Positions 22,254 through 35,115 of a stretch of DNA of 64,000 bases are shown in pieces. Both the position numbers and the translations under genes were made by a program. Where the stretch lies: assembly GCA_039111635.1 (NCBI GenBank), contig JBCAQO010000012.1, forward strand, positions 1,302,001-1,366,000, written 5' to 3'. Under the pieces are notes generated by a model. The model ran no database searches and was not told the DNA's origin. It saw only the letters and a program-made list of their open reading frames with translations. How positions within the stretch are numbered: the first letter of the stretch is position 1; each line of letters opens with the position of its first letter. The stretch is from Heterobasidion occidentale. Lineage: Eukaryota > Basidiomycota > Agaricomycetes > Russulales > Bondarzewiaceae.

Positions 22254-25082
22254 TCAGACTTGCGACATGAACCTATTGCGTGAGAGGGCAAAAAAACATG
22301 CGAAATCATGAATGTACGTGACGAGCGAGGGATTTGGGCTGCGATAAAGGCATAATAGGGAGTCTCCCACAATGCTTGTGAAACGTGACAGTATAAAAGA
22401 GAAACACCGCATGCTCGAAGTCTGTGAAAGCTTTGAAATTAGAATCGTAATCCTTGTGCCACATAAGCTTACTTCCGCCGGGCCATCCACAGAGGACTTC
22501 AGCATTACCTTCACAGCACCACGCCTGGCCTCCCAATCTTCAATCACAAGTCGGTCCACCCACCGACTCTCACGCTCCCAGTCTACGCTGAGACCCCCCG
22601 TGGCCCATATGTGGCAGATTTTTCCTTCGCGTTGGGCGGCATACCGTTTGTCCTCGTAACAGTAAACCCATGACAACCTTCCTGTCCAATTGTAGGAGTT
22701 CAAGACGAAAATTAGCTACCGAAAGCTCCCATACTACTTCAGCCCAGAGGTCCTTATCCTCATGAGCCATCTTGCTAGTGACGAAGGTTCTGCCCCATTG
22801 CGGAGATGTAGTGTCATCGTATGGTGCGAATCCGGCGTGCACCAGGAATCGGACACCTATGTCGACCCGATCTGCAACACGTCTGTCCAAGGCCTTCTTA
22901 CGTTTGCGCACCTCGACCGACGAAGCGCTGGTGACATTGGACGCGACTTGCGGTTCCAAGCGAGCCTTTTTAGTCTTGCGAGGCCATGGTGGTAAGCGAG
23001 CCATGTCGTGTGAAGAGGATTGAGGCTTCACGGTACAATTGACCATGTTGTCTGGCAGGTAATATCTCCCCTCTAATGCAATCCTCCATTGGCTGGTCGT
23101 CATCAGGACCATACAGTGGTTAGAAGGGCATAGAACCTCCAGCAGACACCACATGCGAATGCGTAGCCAGTTGTGAACTCTATGCCCAAAAACGGCTCCT
23201 TTGTCCGCAAAGAACAGATGAATGGGGGGAGAGGATACTGAAGGGCCATATTTGGATCATCGTCCAAATCCATGGTCTCTTCGAAGACGCTTATCCAACC
23301 CGGGGCGAGTGGGGGAAGCCAAGTGGGGTGCACAACCGGAGACCTGTTTTAGGAGAAGGACCATGACATCGATGGCTGTTACTACGCTGCTTATTGAGGC
23401 GCCAGTGTCTTCGGAGGACTCGAAATTTGCGAATGACTTGCGTTTGATTGGACATCTGGGACCTTGGGAGCATTCTTCACGTCGGGCGATGGTGGGCGAT
23501 GTTCTGTGTGTGTTGCGTGACAATGAAACCATAGAGGCGCAACGCAGGGAACTTACCACGCTTGTCAGATGAGCGAGACCTCGACAACAGACTTCTACGC
23601 CACTGATCATTAGATGAATAGGCCGACGCGAGCACAACAAAGTCGGATGTGGTGGTCTCAAACATGGTGCAAGCGGGGTCATCGATGAAACGAGGACCAT
23701 CTCGTACAAGCTTAGCGGCTATTTAAACAAATTGTGCATCAGTTACACAAGCCTGACCTAGTCAATCGAGTCTTACCATAAACATTACCAGTGAAAGCGC
23801 TGATCATCGCGGTCTGCCGCTCGTCGCTATTGACGTCACGCTCGGTCGGGATTTCATCGACTATGACATGCGAAATATCCGGCCCTGACATAGCATGATT
23901 CCGACACACAGGCGGATTTTGCCGCTCGATTTCCCCAACCGTTGCAGGAGAATAGATCTCCAGCGGTAGTAGAATTGGTCGACTGGTCAAGCTAAACTTT
24001 CGCAGCCTGTCTTGAATGGTGCCGCGTAACGGTTCACCGTGTGACGCCTCCACCCAGAGAGGGGCCTTGGTGCGATGGTTGGCATATTCAAAAATCTGTG
24101 ATGAGCTGAAGGAGATGCCGGTTCTGATGACTGTCTTGACGGAGATGATAAGTGTGCGGGTTGTAAGAGTGGTGCGCCTCCGGATGTACCAAACCGGGAT
24201 CCCAATCCGGAACAACTCTCGAAGCATTGACAAACTTGAGGTGATGACACCGCGAAGAGGAAGAACAGGTTGAGGGCAATCGAACGTAGGATCCTCCATA
24301 CGAGGTTTCACTACCAGCATATAGATAATCCAGGCGCGTAATTCAAGCAGGATACGCTGAAACTCACGAAACCATAAGACGGTGTCGGAGAAAGGCATTG
24401 GAATCTGCGAGAGTGAACCGTAGGCACGATAAAGGGCCTCAGATCGATGTCTCTGGTACATGTAGCTGGACGTGTGTGCATTGACTACAGCAGCCGGAGT
24501 GCCTTCGGGAAACTCTTGAGCCCCAATTTCGTCTCCTATCCTACGCACTTCCAACATCGCTTTGCGCAGGCGGGAGAGCACTGTCTCATACAAGATTCCT
24601 ACTGAAGCGCGCGGCAGCTCCTCGCAGATACGAAAGTCCGTTCCTTTGAAGGAAAACCACGCAGCATCCGGATCTTCGAATTGAGGAAGGCCGCCTTCTT
24701 TGTCGTCCACTGGAAAGTCCGGTGCTCGTAAGCCATGATGATCGTCGACCTTCTGGAGTTCCTTCAGTCTCGGGTTCATGGGCGCAGCATAGGAATGGGG
24801 CTCCACTGGGTCGAAAGCTTGTGGCCACTTCAGATGTTCAAATGCACCAAGCATGCCGTCTCCGAAATATCTGAAGGGTGTGTCGTCGGGGTGCACAGGG
24901 ACCTCCGGAACAAAGTCCATGTTTGGTGTGGAGATCCATAATTCATCGTGATTGCGGAATGGAGCAACGCAGAGACAATCTAGGGCGTCAACCTGCTCGC
25001 CGTGCAGTAGGGATCGACGAGAATCGAGAATTTCGCGAAGGTTTTCAAGCGGCCGTGCTTGCCAACAAGTAACGGCGGCCAT
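22254..25082 (-). CDS. Multi-exon hypothetical protein, possible element cargo
   Basis: ATG at 25082 (MAAVTCWQARPLENLREIL), first exon to 23777, donor tatg|gtaaga; second exon 23718-23557 (AAKLVRDGPRFIDDPACTMF) to donor gtaagt. Further exons cover about 23330-22690, including SQWRIALEGRYYLP and WELSVANFRLELLQLDR, and 22690-22254 (SWVYCYEDKRYAAQREGKI). Near 22680 the frame changes without an obvious intron, so a frameshift or a tiny intron is possible. The first exon contains LLELRAWIIYMLVV and SMLRELFRIGIPVWYIRRR, amphipathic rather than clearly membrane-spanning. The overall pattern resembles uncharacterised Agaricomycete proteins found beside transposons, but I cannot name a family. The paired 15-base motif lies 120 bases upstream. 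Confidence 0.5.
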
Positions 25083-25201
25083 GGCTGCAACGTGCCCAAT
25101 GAGACAGTAAACCAATGGAGGAACAAGAAAAACACGGCGATGCGAACTGACCTAGTAGTATGAGCAATAATAACGTAGGACTCGACTTGATGTCCAACGA
25201 C

Positions 25202-25262
25202 CCTGCAATGAGCAAGGAAGGATGACGGTGCACTCAAAATCCAGTCACCTGCAATGAGCAAG
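25202..25262 (+). promoter_or_regulatory. Paired 15-base motif upstream of the 22-25 kb gene
   Basis: CCTGCAATGAGCAAG at 25202-25216 and 25248-25262, 46 bases apart, ~120 bases upstream of the minus-strand ATG at 25082. The flanks of each motif differ from those of the other pairs, so only the 15 bases and the spacing are conserved. Confidence 0.6.
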
Positions 25263-25690
25263 CGGACGGAGAGTGGTTATACTACTAGCAAATCTAGTGC
25301 AATCTTGAAAGGAGTTTGGGAATTCGGCAGATGGAGATACGGGGATGATGAGGATCTATGAGGATGCTGGTAGCCTGAGGCTCGCCGAGTCACTAGTCAC
25401 TGCAGTGGCTATGGCGGTCAAAGTGTCCCAGGTGTGTAATCGGAAATCTCCGACAATTTGGAATCCCAACAGAGGCAGCCACCTCGGATATATCCGAGCT
25501 CGGATGTGTCTGAGTGATTAGTAATGATTGCTAGCTGCTACAAAATACAGCAAAGACCGGGAATCGAACATCAAACCCCGTGGACACCTCGACATCACCT
25601 TGACTAGACCGTTCGCCCATACGATCTATGCAATAACAGCCGCTAATTATTATAACTGCTCATAACAAGTACGCTACGCTGACGCGTCAC
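25263..25690. other. Intergenic stretch with a 16-base perfect palindrome
   Basis: No gene. CTCGGATATATCCGAG at 25483-25498 is a perfect inverted repeat, followed at once by another ctcggat. It could be a binding site or chance. Confidence 0.6.
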
Positions 25691-26770
25691 AGCCCTCCCC
25701 GACGCCTTCTTCTTAACGTCGGCCCGGCCTCGCAAGCGCCCTCGCCTCGTCCTCGACGTCACCTCTCCCTTGACGACGACGGCACCTCCTGGACGCCTCC
25801 CCCACCGCGGCCTCCTCTTCCACCCCGTCCCAAACGAGGATGACGGCTACGATGCCGCCCTCGTCTCTCACGTCGCCCTCATCTCCCTCGACCACGCACC
25901 TGGCTCCCTCGACCCCGCCGCCTGCATGCCCCCGCCTGGACGACGGCCTGGACGACACCGACTCGGCCGCGCCTCACCGACGGCTCCCTCGACGCCTCGT
26001 CATCCGGCTCTCGACGATGCGGCCGCCTCGCTGGACCCTGCCCTCTCCCCTCGACCCCGCCGCCTGCACGCCCCGACCACGCCCCCACCTGGACGACGGC
26101 CTGGACGACGCCGCCTGGACGCCGCCGCCTGGCGGCTCCCTCGAAGACGCGGCCGCCTCGCTGAACGCTGCCCTCCCTCCACCCCGCCGCCTGCACGCCC
26201 CCGCCTGGACGACGCCGACTCGGCCGCGCCTCACCGACGGCTCCCTCGACGCCTCGTCGTCCGCCCTCGACGACGCGGCCGCCTCACTAGACCCTGTCGG
26301 CTCCTCGTCGACGACGCCGCCTGGACGCCCGGCACCCTCTACGACGCGGCCGCCTCACTGGACCCTGCCCGCTCCCTCGACCCCGCCGCCTGCACGCTCC
26401 GACCATGTCCCCGCCTGGACCACGGCCTGGACCACGGCGCCTGGACGATGCCGTCTGGACTACGCCGCCTGGACGACGCCGCTCCATCGACGGCGACTCA
26501 TCTCTCCTCCTCCACGACAACGCCCGCCTCCCTCGACGATGACGTCCGCCTCCCTCGACGTGCACGACTCTCCCGTCGACGGCGCCGCTCCCTCCACAGC
26601 AACTCCTGCCTCCTCGTTGGCGGCTCCCTCGACGCTGGCGGGTCTCGCTGTCGACTCCCTCGGCGCTGCCGCCCACTTCTCTCGTCATCGGCCCTCTCCC
26701 GCCGCTCTCGTATCCGTCGACACTGCCGCCGTTTTCGCGCCGCCACCGTGTACGCCTCCTCGTTGTCGCT
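25690..26770. repeat. GC-rich low-complexity tract of degenerate short repeats
   Basis: About 1 kb built from variants of cctggacgacgcc, ccctcgaccccgccgcctgcacg and gacgcggccgcctc. Several frames stay open on both strands because of the GC bias and repeat structure. The encoded peptides are Pro/Arg/Asp-rich with no domain. I treat it as a minisatellite-like tract, not a gene. Confidence 0.7.
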
Positions 26771-26959
26771 GATCGATAGCCTCCTGTACATACATACTTA
26801 GCAGTGGACCACTTGCACGCAATGAATTGTTAGTTTCCCCAGTGACTGGCATGTGTGAACGGCATCCCAGTAATGATATGGCAGCCGCGCAGGGGCCAAG
26901 CGAGAACAAGAAATCATCGTGCAACTTAACATCGATCGAGGTAACAAAGAGCCCGTCAT

Positions 26960-27289
26960 TCACACCAGGTTGCCATGTATCTGTGGTCGCTCGCTCGCGA
27001 ACATGGACAAGTCCCAGGCGTAGACTTCACGTAGCGTACTCCCAATGCTATGCAATATTTTCAGCGTGATATCAAGGTGAAAAATGGTGGCGAATACTCA
27101 CTGCTTCAGGTCGTGATGTTCCAGTTTCGGCCCATGCGGCTTTGACGTCCCGCCATCCACGATCAGAGTGAGATCACTCTCTCTCAAGGCCGTACTCACG
27201 CGGTGGAGAGTGACGTTTCCCCATCTCTGGGACGCCAAGACGACTCGCAAGCCCTCCCGTTCATCAATCACGATACCGAGACGCGTCAT
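26960..27289 (-). CDS. Small two-exon hypothetical protein
   Basis: ATG at 27289 (MTRLGIVIDEREGLRVVL), exon to 27102, donor gtgagt; acceptor ttgcatag, second exon 27047-26960 ending HGNLV. The junction is in phase (188 + 88 bases, 91 residues). The first exon looks like alternating beta strands (VVLASQRWGNVTLHRV, DLTLIVDGG). No family recognised. It sits just left of copy 2 of the duplication; the matching position for copy 1 is outside the window. Confidence 0.5.
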
Positions 27290-28071
27290 TGCCTACGCTC
27301 TCGTTAGGCCATGACGCGCGCACCCGGGCAAACGGCACTCACGTTGACGAAGTCGTGCCATCTGACAAAACCGCTCGTGTGCCTATCCAGAAGCTTCTCC
27401 AAAACCTCCCATTTGCGTCAGTCAACTACCACAGCAGTGAAGAGGAATCCTCTCACCACGAGCGATCGTCGATTCACTGAGATTGTCGTCATGGGATCCA
27501 GGTTACACAGACGAGGGGTTGGTCTTCACGCAAGTTGAGGATTGGGCGCTCGTTCAGCGTTTGGGTCTCGCTTATGTCGCACCTTCTCGGGATCTACCAA
27601 TCTCTACTGTCAGTGGTGCTCACGGCCTCTCAGCTCTGAACAAGCGGCGTCGAGCAGAATGCATGCGCTTGTGTCAGTCTGGTCGGGCACACACTCCTCA
27701 AGATGGGGGGCTTCCATCTAAGCGCGCGTCGACACGTCGGTGACCACGCTCAGCCCGAAGCTCATCACGTCCGTCCCGCTCGAGGCGCGCCTGCAAGGCA
27801 TCCTCAGGGCCACTGCAACTGCTCCTCCTCATACTCCCTCCACTCCAGCGACGAATCTGCATTTGGTTACACCTCGCCAACTCGCAAGGCTGCAGCGCAA
27901 GTCCCCAAACCACAGCCATCCATCGCATAACCACTCGCCTGTGTAGACCCACACTCATCACTCGACGATCCACCCTCAACGTTTCAATCTAGATAGTGGC
28001 GAGTCTCAGCTGACTCCTCTGGCTCGCCGTCGTCTTTGGTCAGACTCATCTCATTCCCCCAGATCGTTCCC

Positions 28072-28579
28072 ATGGGTCGAAACGTCCGCCCCGTCGTTGC
28101 CATCCCTCCTCCCCGTCCCCTCCATGTCACTGACCTCCACTCCAACGCGAGCACCTCCGCTCAGCAGAAGGCCATGTACAAGGGCACGAAACCCCTCCCA
28201 ATCGGACAGCCCGAAAGCGAAGGGGGGAAGTGGTCGCGCGCGACTATCGAGAAGGCGGGTGACGAGGACGGCCAGGTGGGCTTACTGTGGTGTGTATCGG
28301 TTCACCGTCCATCGTCCGTGCTGGCCTCATCTGGGTCATTGATCGCTGGGCCAGGAAGAAGTCAGGCGGTTCCGCGAAGGCATCATTGCAGCGTCTCTCT
28401 TTCCTCCGATCCTGGGCCAGGCGTCGCAGCGTGAGGGCGTCCCGTGGATTTTGACAGGCGGGTCGGTCCTCGGCGCCTGCGTGGAAGTATATCAGCAAAT
28501 TCTCGAGGCCGCGCGCACGATGTGTGTGGGTCGGTGGCTGCAACCCGCCGGCTGTACATGGGGTGCGCGTTTAGCCTGA
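28072..28579 (+). CDS. Small two-exon hypothetical protein (intact copy)
   Basis: Exons 28072-28275 and 28355-28579 join in phase 0 (gccag|gtgggc donor, gggccag|gaag acceptor) to give about 142 residues. The N-terminal part is basic and proline-rich (starting MGRNVRPVVAIPPPRP). The second exon encodes a more ordered stretch, EEVRRFREGIIAASLFPPIL followed by a Gly-rich GGSVLGACVE segment. The start is the first ATG after a pyrimidine-rich leader (tcattccccc). I do not recognise a family. The gene sits just outside the hairpin-motif array. The duplicate at 632-1138 is frameshifted. The C-terminal ~15 residues are Cys/Trp-rich and may be read-through of a decayed end. Confidence 0.45.
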
Positions 28580-28584
28580 AGACA

Positions 28585-30349
28585 CAGCATTTCTAGAGGA
28601 AGATCACTCTCAGAAAGCTGTTCGGCGGGAGGATGGATGGTTATGTGAGAAGAGCAACGTTGTGGAAAATGGTTTGAATGTGGCGCGACAGCCGCGAAAC
28701 GCGCGACAACGTCTGATCACGGCTGCTCGGTGGAAAGATGAGACGCAAAGCACGACGGCCTGGGGACAACGCATTTCTGGAAAAAAGTCGCTCTCAGAGA
28801 GGTGCACGAGATAGATAGGGACACCGTATTTCTGGAGGAAGGAGGCCACTCTCAGAGACGTCTCGGCAGTCGCAAAACGCGCGACGATATCCATATGTAT
28901 GTATCCAGGTAAAAGATCCAGAAGAAACAATGTCACGGTCTAGCCCCAGGCGACCATGAGGTGACGAGCAGTGGACCAAATGTGACAGTCCGATGCGGAG
29001 AACAACATTGCCATTAATGCTAGAAAGACGTGTAAGTGACATCGCAAATTTATGAGTTGTTCAAACCCACTCGCAATGCAAACCTTCTTTGACGACGCAG
29101 AAGCGGAGGTCACAGCGACGCCGGCTTCTCAAACAGATGGCTCTGCAAAGCGATCATGAAAGTCGATGGGATTTGTCGCATTGTAATGCTTTTCGCCACC
29201 GAGGGCAATGAGCGAGGCGGTCCGCAACAAACTCGATGTACTGTCACGTCAGCTCGGCATTCATACCGATCAGCCCCGTAGGAAGGGCATCTACCACATC
29301 CAATTAGCATCAAATGCTACAGTAGTGATCAACATGTACTCACCTGTCAAGAGCTCCTCCTCGATAACAACGCATTCGACGACGATGTGGACGACTGTTA
29401 GGATGTGGATGCCTCTTGAGATGGCTGAACAACAAGCATGCGGAGTCAGTGTGGAATCCCTCGTGGCGACTGGTGAGTTCGTAGGAGAAGGAGAGTCCAG
29501 GTATAAGCACAAGGCCAGGCTTCTTCGACCAGAAAATTGAGGTGAAAGAACCGGAGGAGAAGATATCCTCTGCTGTGGCAAAGAAGACTCATCGCTCGGT
29601 AAATGTGGAGCGACGATCGGAGACCCAGCGCAGTGCCCAGTCCGCCTTCCTCTTCACGCAAGGGATGGTCTCAACAACATCGCGTTTCGTAGGTCCAGTT
29701 CTCGTCGTGGAAAACTTCCGTCATAATATGGAACGCGTAGAAGCAACGCGCTGCCCAGTGGAGTCACAAAAAATCACGGCTAAAGAACAATGCAGTTCTG
29801 GAGGAAGGCACTCTCAAAAAGCTGCTCGTCGGGATGATAGACAGGACAACACATTTCTGGAGGAAGGTCGCTCTCAGATATGTGTCTCAACATCCGCGAA
29901 ACGCGCGCCGCCGTCTGACTCCGGCCGGTGGGTGAATCAGAAAGAATGACAGCATTTTGAGTAACGCATTTCTGGAGGAAGGTGCTCGACAAGAGATATA
30001 TGGAAATGGGTGAGCGCAAAGAACGACGGCCTACAGGCACGGCATTTCTGGAGGAAAGTCGCTCTCGGAAGGCTGCTCGTCGGGAGGGTAGATGAGGACA
30101 ATGCCTTTCTAAGAGGATGATCGCTCTCAGATGTGTCCCAACAGCCACGCGACGCCATCTGACTACAGCCGCTTGATGGTAGGGTGGCACGCAAAGAATG
30201 AGGGACTACAAGCAACACATTTCTGGAGGAAAGTCGCTCTCAGAAAGCTCGACAGGACAATAGATGGAGGTGGCCTGGAAACAGCGCAATTCTGGAGGAA
30301 AGTCGCTCTCAGAAAGCTGCATCACATTGATGGAGGATGGTCACATTGT
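28585..30349 (+). repeat. Left array of the hairpin-like motif (copy 2)
   Basis: Equivalent of 1144-3455 with the same motif order, but the 69-base tandem part is reduced to one unit between about 30278 and 30345. Confidence 0.85.
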
Positions 30350-30528
30350 CAGATGTTCAACATCGACGCTCGTGATTCGGATTCCGACAAACTCTGATCA
30401 GCGTCGGCCAATCGGGTGTTGAATTTCGATCAAGCAATCTGATATCCTTTTGAGTATCTGAATTCATTCAAAGTAAACGTATAATACGCTGAACGAGCCA
30501 GCATGCGCGTAAGAAGATTTCTAAACAA

Positions 30529-31565
30529 TCAGAAGTGTAGTCCCCATCCATCATCATCAAACACACCAATATCATCCAAAACCCAGCTGTAAATGTAAAA
30601 GACCGAGGCTAAGAGAGAATGAGGCAAGCTCCCCAGGCTACGACAAATCAAAAAAAGGTTAGCTACCGGTAAGGAATCAAGACCCAGCGCTTTGTGCGAT
30701 GGCAATGGAGAACGGATAGCACTAGCACCTGCCAGGGAAAGCAAGGGCGAGACCATCAAAGAGTGCTCAGCAGCAATGGGGTGAGTAGCTGAAACTGTGC
30801 TGAGTGCCGGTGATGATGACACTGAGATAAGACTCCCATCAGTCGTCAGCGAACCAGACGCCTCAACACTATAGCTGACAACATTCAAGTCCACTACGCT
30901 TTTGCCATTGAGTGCCGGCGATGATGACGCTGAGAAGACACTCCCATTAGTTGTCGGCGCACCAGACGGCTCAGCACTATAGCTGACAACATTGGAGTCC
31001 ACTACGCTCTTGCCAAAGAAGGGTGAAGAAGACCTGTCTGTGATTACAGCTGGTGTCGCTAGAACCTGGGGGATCGGCAGATGCAGAACGGACCCAGGGC
31101 TACTCGAGCGCGAATGATGTCGAGACAAGTTCTACGGAGTTGGGGAACAATGTAAACTCAGAGCCTTCGAGCAAAAGGCCATCACCTACCTCCGATTCCT
31201 CCGAATAATTGCTAGTGGGTGATAAATCTCCACTCCTATCCCTGGGAGCATAATAACTCCCGAAGGAAAACTCTGGGTGCCAAGCCCTCCAAGCCTCGCC
31301 AATCCAACCCTGACTGACCATAGTGAAAGCTCGAGACATGTCGTTGAAAAGATGCCTATAGTACACACTCTGTGTACAGCTCGGTCATAGTTGACATGCA
31401 GTCCAGCCGCGCAGATTTTTCATAGTCTGGATAAGGCTTTCGAACGTCGAAGGATAATAAGAAAGAGACGACCAGTTGATCAGGACGCTGCGAAAAAAAA
31501 GTCTGAAGGGTGCCAATTCCTTGAGGTGGGTCCACATACCTTGCAAACGGCAGGCTCTTCGACAT
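30529..31565 (-). pseudogene. Hypothetical protein, frameshifted copy (copy 2)
   Basis: Equivalent of 3635-4670. One extra base near 31365 (acacactctgtgtac against acacatctgtgtac) splits the first frame in two. The downstream Ser-rich frame with the two 39-residue repeats is intact. Confidence 0.4.
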
Positions 31566-32005
31566 CTAGATAGGAGGAAGGCCTACTGTTCCAGGAAGGT
31601 GGGTGGAGAAACATGTCGAGATGCGCTGGTGAGGGCGGTGATCAATATCGCGGGCAGGAGCGCTTTTCACATTTCGGTCGTTCCCGTGTCACACTTCCCC
31701 CCGTTCCCCACCGACAGGTCCCAAGGGGTGCCCGAGAGCTGTGAATCGCTCTTTGTAGCTTCGTAATTTCACTGAGACTCCTGAAAGCAGACATGATTAC
31801 GACGTGTATATAATGACAAGGCCCTTTGGCGATGAGACAAAATCATTTGTGAGAAAGAGCCAGCAATCGAGAATACATCGATAACAAGGAGAAGTTTGGA
31901 TATGTAGTCCAGTTCAAGGTTCAACAAGAAAAGAAACATGCTCGGAATCCTCGGCAGCACGATCTCAAAATGACGTCGCCAGCCTGACAGGATCAAGAAT
32001 TCTAC

Positions 32006-35000
32006 TTACAACTTATGTGCTACATTTAGTATTCCTGGGGTATGCAACGCGGAAGCCAGGACGACGTCTTGATTGTACGTCCGGACGGTCGCCAGCTGTT
32101 TGTCAGCTCCCAGACGTTTTTTATTCGCCCCACGTTCACGCTTATCCCGGCCCCGCAATGTGTAGTACCACAGCACAGAAGTTCGAGGCGTCAATTCGCC
32201 GTCATGGAGACGCGTCAACATGTCTTGAAACCATGTCTCGGCAGATGACAACCACGAACCATTCCAGAGGTAGCTGGCACGCCAGAGGGCCATGCTGGGC
32301 CACAGAGACACATTCCCTGGTAGCGCCGTGAACCCCAGGAGTAATTTGAGAGCCAGATCGCTCTCTTCATCTTCTGGGCACTCCGATTCGCGATCTGATC
32401 CAGCTGTGTATCGTTCACCCCAGACAGTGTATGCCTCACTTGGCCCCTCCAGGTAGCTCCGAACTATGTCCTTGGACCCAAAATGGATGACAAGGCGCCA
32501 AGCCAGGCCACCATACGCCACAAGACGTCTTGCGTAGGGTTGTCGCAGGAGCCATCGAACCCGCTCCTGATATAGCTGGCCAAAGGAGGAGAGAGAGTCT
32601 TGTCGCTCGCCTATGAGGAAGTTGTCTCCGTCCACCCAGTTGGGACGAGGTTCATTCGTACGGCGTTCAGCATTGGCCGCGATCTTCTGCTGACCCCACA
32701 TGCTATTCCAACTGAGACGGAACGACATCCCATGCTGCAACATCACCTCCAGCAACGCCTCGACTTCAAAGGCCTTCCATTCCAAAATGGCTAGCAACCA
32801 GATCTCAGTGAGCGGATGAAGCTTGACGTGAGATACCCGCAAGAAGCCAGTGTCGATAGCCAGAGGTCTAACGTCAAACGGTGCATAGGGAGCCCAACCT
32901 CCCGAAGTCGTTTCCTTGATGCTGTCTAAGTACGCAAGCGTCCCGGGAGAGACAATGAGCATTTCTTCAGATTGAAAGGTTTCTGGTGCTATCCAGTGCC
33001 CTCTTAAGAATTCACTGCCGGGAGGTGCGGGGTAGACTTTCGGGAAAAGCGCAGCAATAAAGGCGGGAGGATAATTCTCCCTGTCGACAACATCAGTGGA
33101 TGTGACCGCGTGTACCTCCAAAGGTCCCTCATGAACGATGACAGGGCTCGGAGAACGCGAGAATCTCACATCGTCTTCGCTTGGATCGTCATTCGAGCCG
33201 ACAAGAGCATGACTGGATGAAGAATTGCGTTCAACCCAGTCCTCCACCTCCGAGTTGACATTCATCGCCACATCCTGCTCATACGAGCCTTCCCGCATCG
33301 CGTCGCAGTCAGACAACACAATGCATGGAGGGCCTGACGACGAAGACAAACCCGTGCCCCGGTCCTCCAAATCGATATCCATTGCCATATACTGGCTCTG
33401 CGAGTCAACTAGCATTGTTGTTGTGCTGCGCACCAAAAATATTCGTCAGTAATGTTTTTGCGCTCTGAGATTGAAGAAAACGCATACCTGAGATGCTCCG
33501 ATGACTCGGACCGTCCAACGCCTTGAACGTGATCTTCAGAGTGCGGCTGGAATGATGATGACACTGCACCAGGGGTGTCAATGTGCATCTGCACCTCCTG
33601 TGACGTGTTGCCGCTGGACAACGTACCACCCCTGTACGACGTATTGCTACCAGGCGACACATTTGACAGCTGATGTTGCGAAGGGGCAGGCAGAGGAGGG
33701 GCGGGTAGAGGAGAGGCAGGCGGAGAAGGGGCTTGAGGGGCTGGCAGAGGAGGGGCTGGCGAAGGAGGGGCTGGCGGAGGAGGGGCTGGCGGAGGAGGGG
33801 CTGGCGGAGGAGGGGCTGGCGGAGGAGGGGCTGGCGGAGGAGGGGCTGGCGGAGGAGGGGCTGGCGGAGGAGGGGCTGGCGGAGGAGGGGCAGGTCGAGA
33901 CAGGGCAGAACGAGGAATGCGATCGTGGTCGTATAGGAGAACCGCAGAAAGGCGACTGTTAGACGCTGCTCTCTTCTTGAGTATTTCTGCGTGCTTTTTC
34001 TCTGGGCGAAGACGGCTGATATCACAGTCGATCAGGTGGAAAGTGCGCCCCCTAATGGAGGGAGGGTCTGTGCAACCCTCACGATCTTCAGCGTCACTAT
34101 CGTCCTGATCCAGCCCGATCTGTGTCTCCATGTAAAACACGCGCACATTGACGCAATCGTCTGCGGATAGATAAGAGGCTGAACAGTAGTAATCCTCCCA
34201 TCTTCTGTCTTTTTTGGAGCCGATGATGCCACGATCGTCACCCCACAGCATTGCCAGGTACGTTGTCTGTGGCGGGGGTTTGTAGGACACAATCGTGAAC
34301 GGTTTCCCGTTAAGTCGCCACCGATCGGGCCTGAGGTCACCGAATGCGCTGACCTCTCCCGCTTGTCGAGCGCTCCAAGAGTATGCAATATTGATTCGTG
34401 CGAGCTTGAGAAGCTCCCAAGTCGTCTTCATTTCGGGACCCCAGGTTGGATAGCCCTGTGTGACGATGGTGACTCCACGGATGCGAGCGCCCAAGATGAA
34501 CTTATCCAGTTGGTCGAAAGCAAATGACAAAGAGGCCTGAGCCTTAGGACGATCACGCCACTAGAAAGCAAGACATGAGATATGAGCAGAAACCTCAACC
34601 CTGTAAAGCACTCACTTTCGGCCCAAACCCCTGCTCAATCCTCCAGACAAGAAAGCTGATGAATCCAAAGCAGTCGAGAAAGGGACGACGTAATCGCCAA
34701 AAGGTGATATGTGCATCCTCTTCAGTTTTCCAGGGATAGACATCCCTTCCATCAACACACTAACGAGAGGCCGGTTGCCATCCCAGTCAAGAATGTCTCT
34801 CAACCACTGGTACAACGGATGATAAAAGCTCTGATCTGGTTGTGTGCCCATTGACCAATCGCTGGGCGAATGGTCGAGAAGGGAAGCAATAAAAGTCATG
34901 ACTTGCTTCGGAGGCTGGAAAAATCCATTCCGAAGAGTCACCCTGATGGATCAGGATCAACTGGGATGAAGGCTCCAGGAGAAAACGCGAGTCATGAGGA

Positions 35001-35115
35001 CTGGATCTACTGCCTCATTGTACGGTTTCAGGCGTCCGGCACGAGATGGATCAGCAGCGAAGGTCCGTCCGCTGGCGGGTGAATGCGTTTCTGGAGATGT
35101 AAGATGTGGAACTCA
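32006..35115 (-). CDS. Large hypothetical protein with proline-repeat tract (copy 2, damaged first exon)
   Basis: Equivalent of 5112-8289. Exons 34560-33488 and 33425-32006 join in frame here; the proline tract (33741-33892 on the plus strand) is a clean run of 15-base units. The first exon (about 35115-34616) is broken by several small indels between 34740 and 35100, where copy 1 is intact. So each copy is damaged where the other is sound. Function unknown; same description as copy 1. Confidence 0.5.
33741..33892. repeat. 15-base coding minisatellite (proline repeat, copy 2)
   Basis: Regular run of about nine to ten ggggctggcggagga units, in frame with the flanking minus-strand exon. Shorter than the copy 1 tract. 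Confidence 0.9.

Noticed and set aside
25770..26801. 343-residue and 310-residue overlapping plus frames
   Set aside because: Both frames and minus frames are open in the same GC-rich repeat tract; composition, not coding, explains them.
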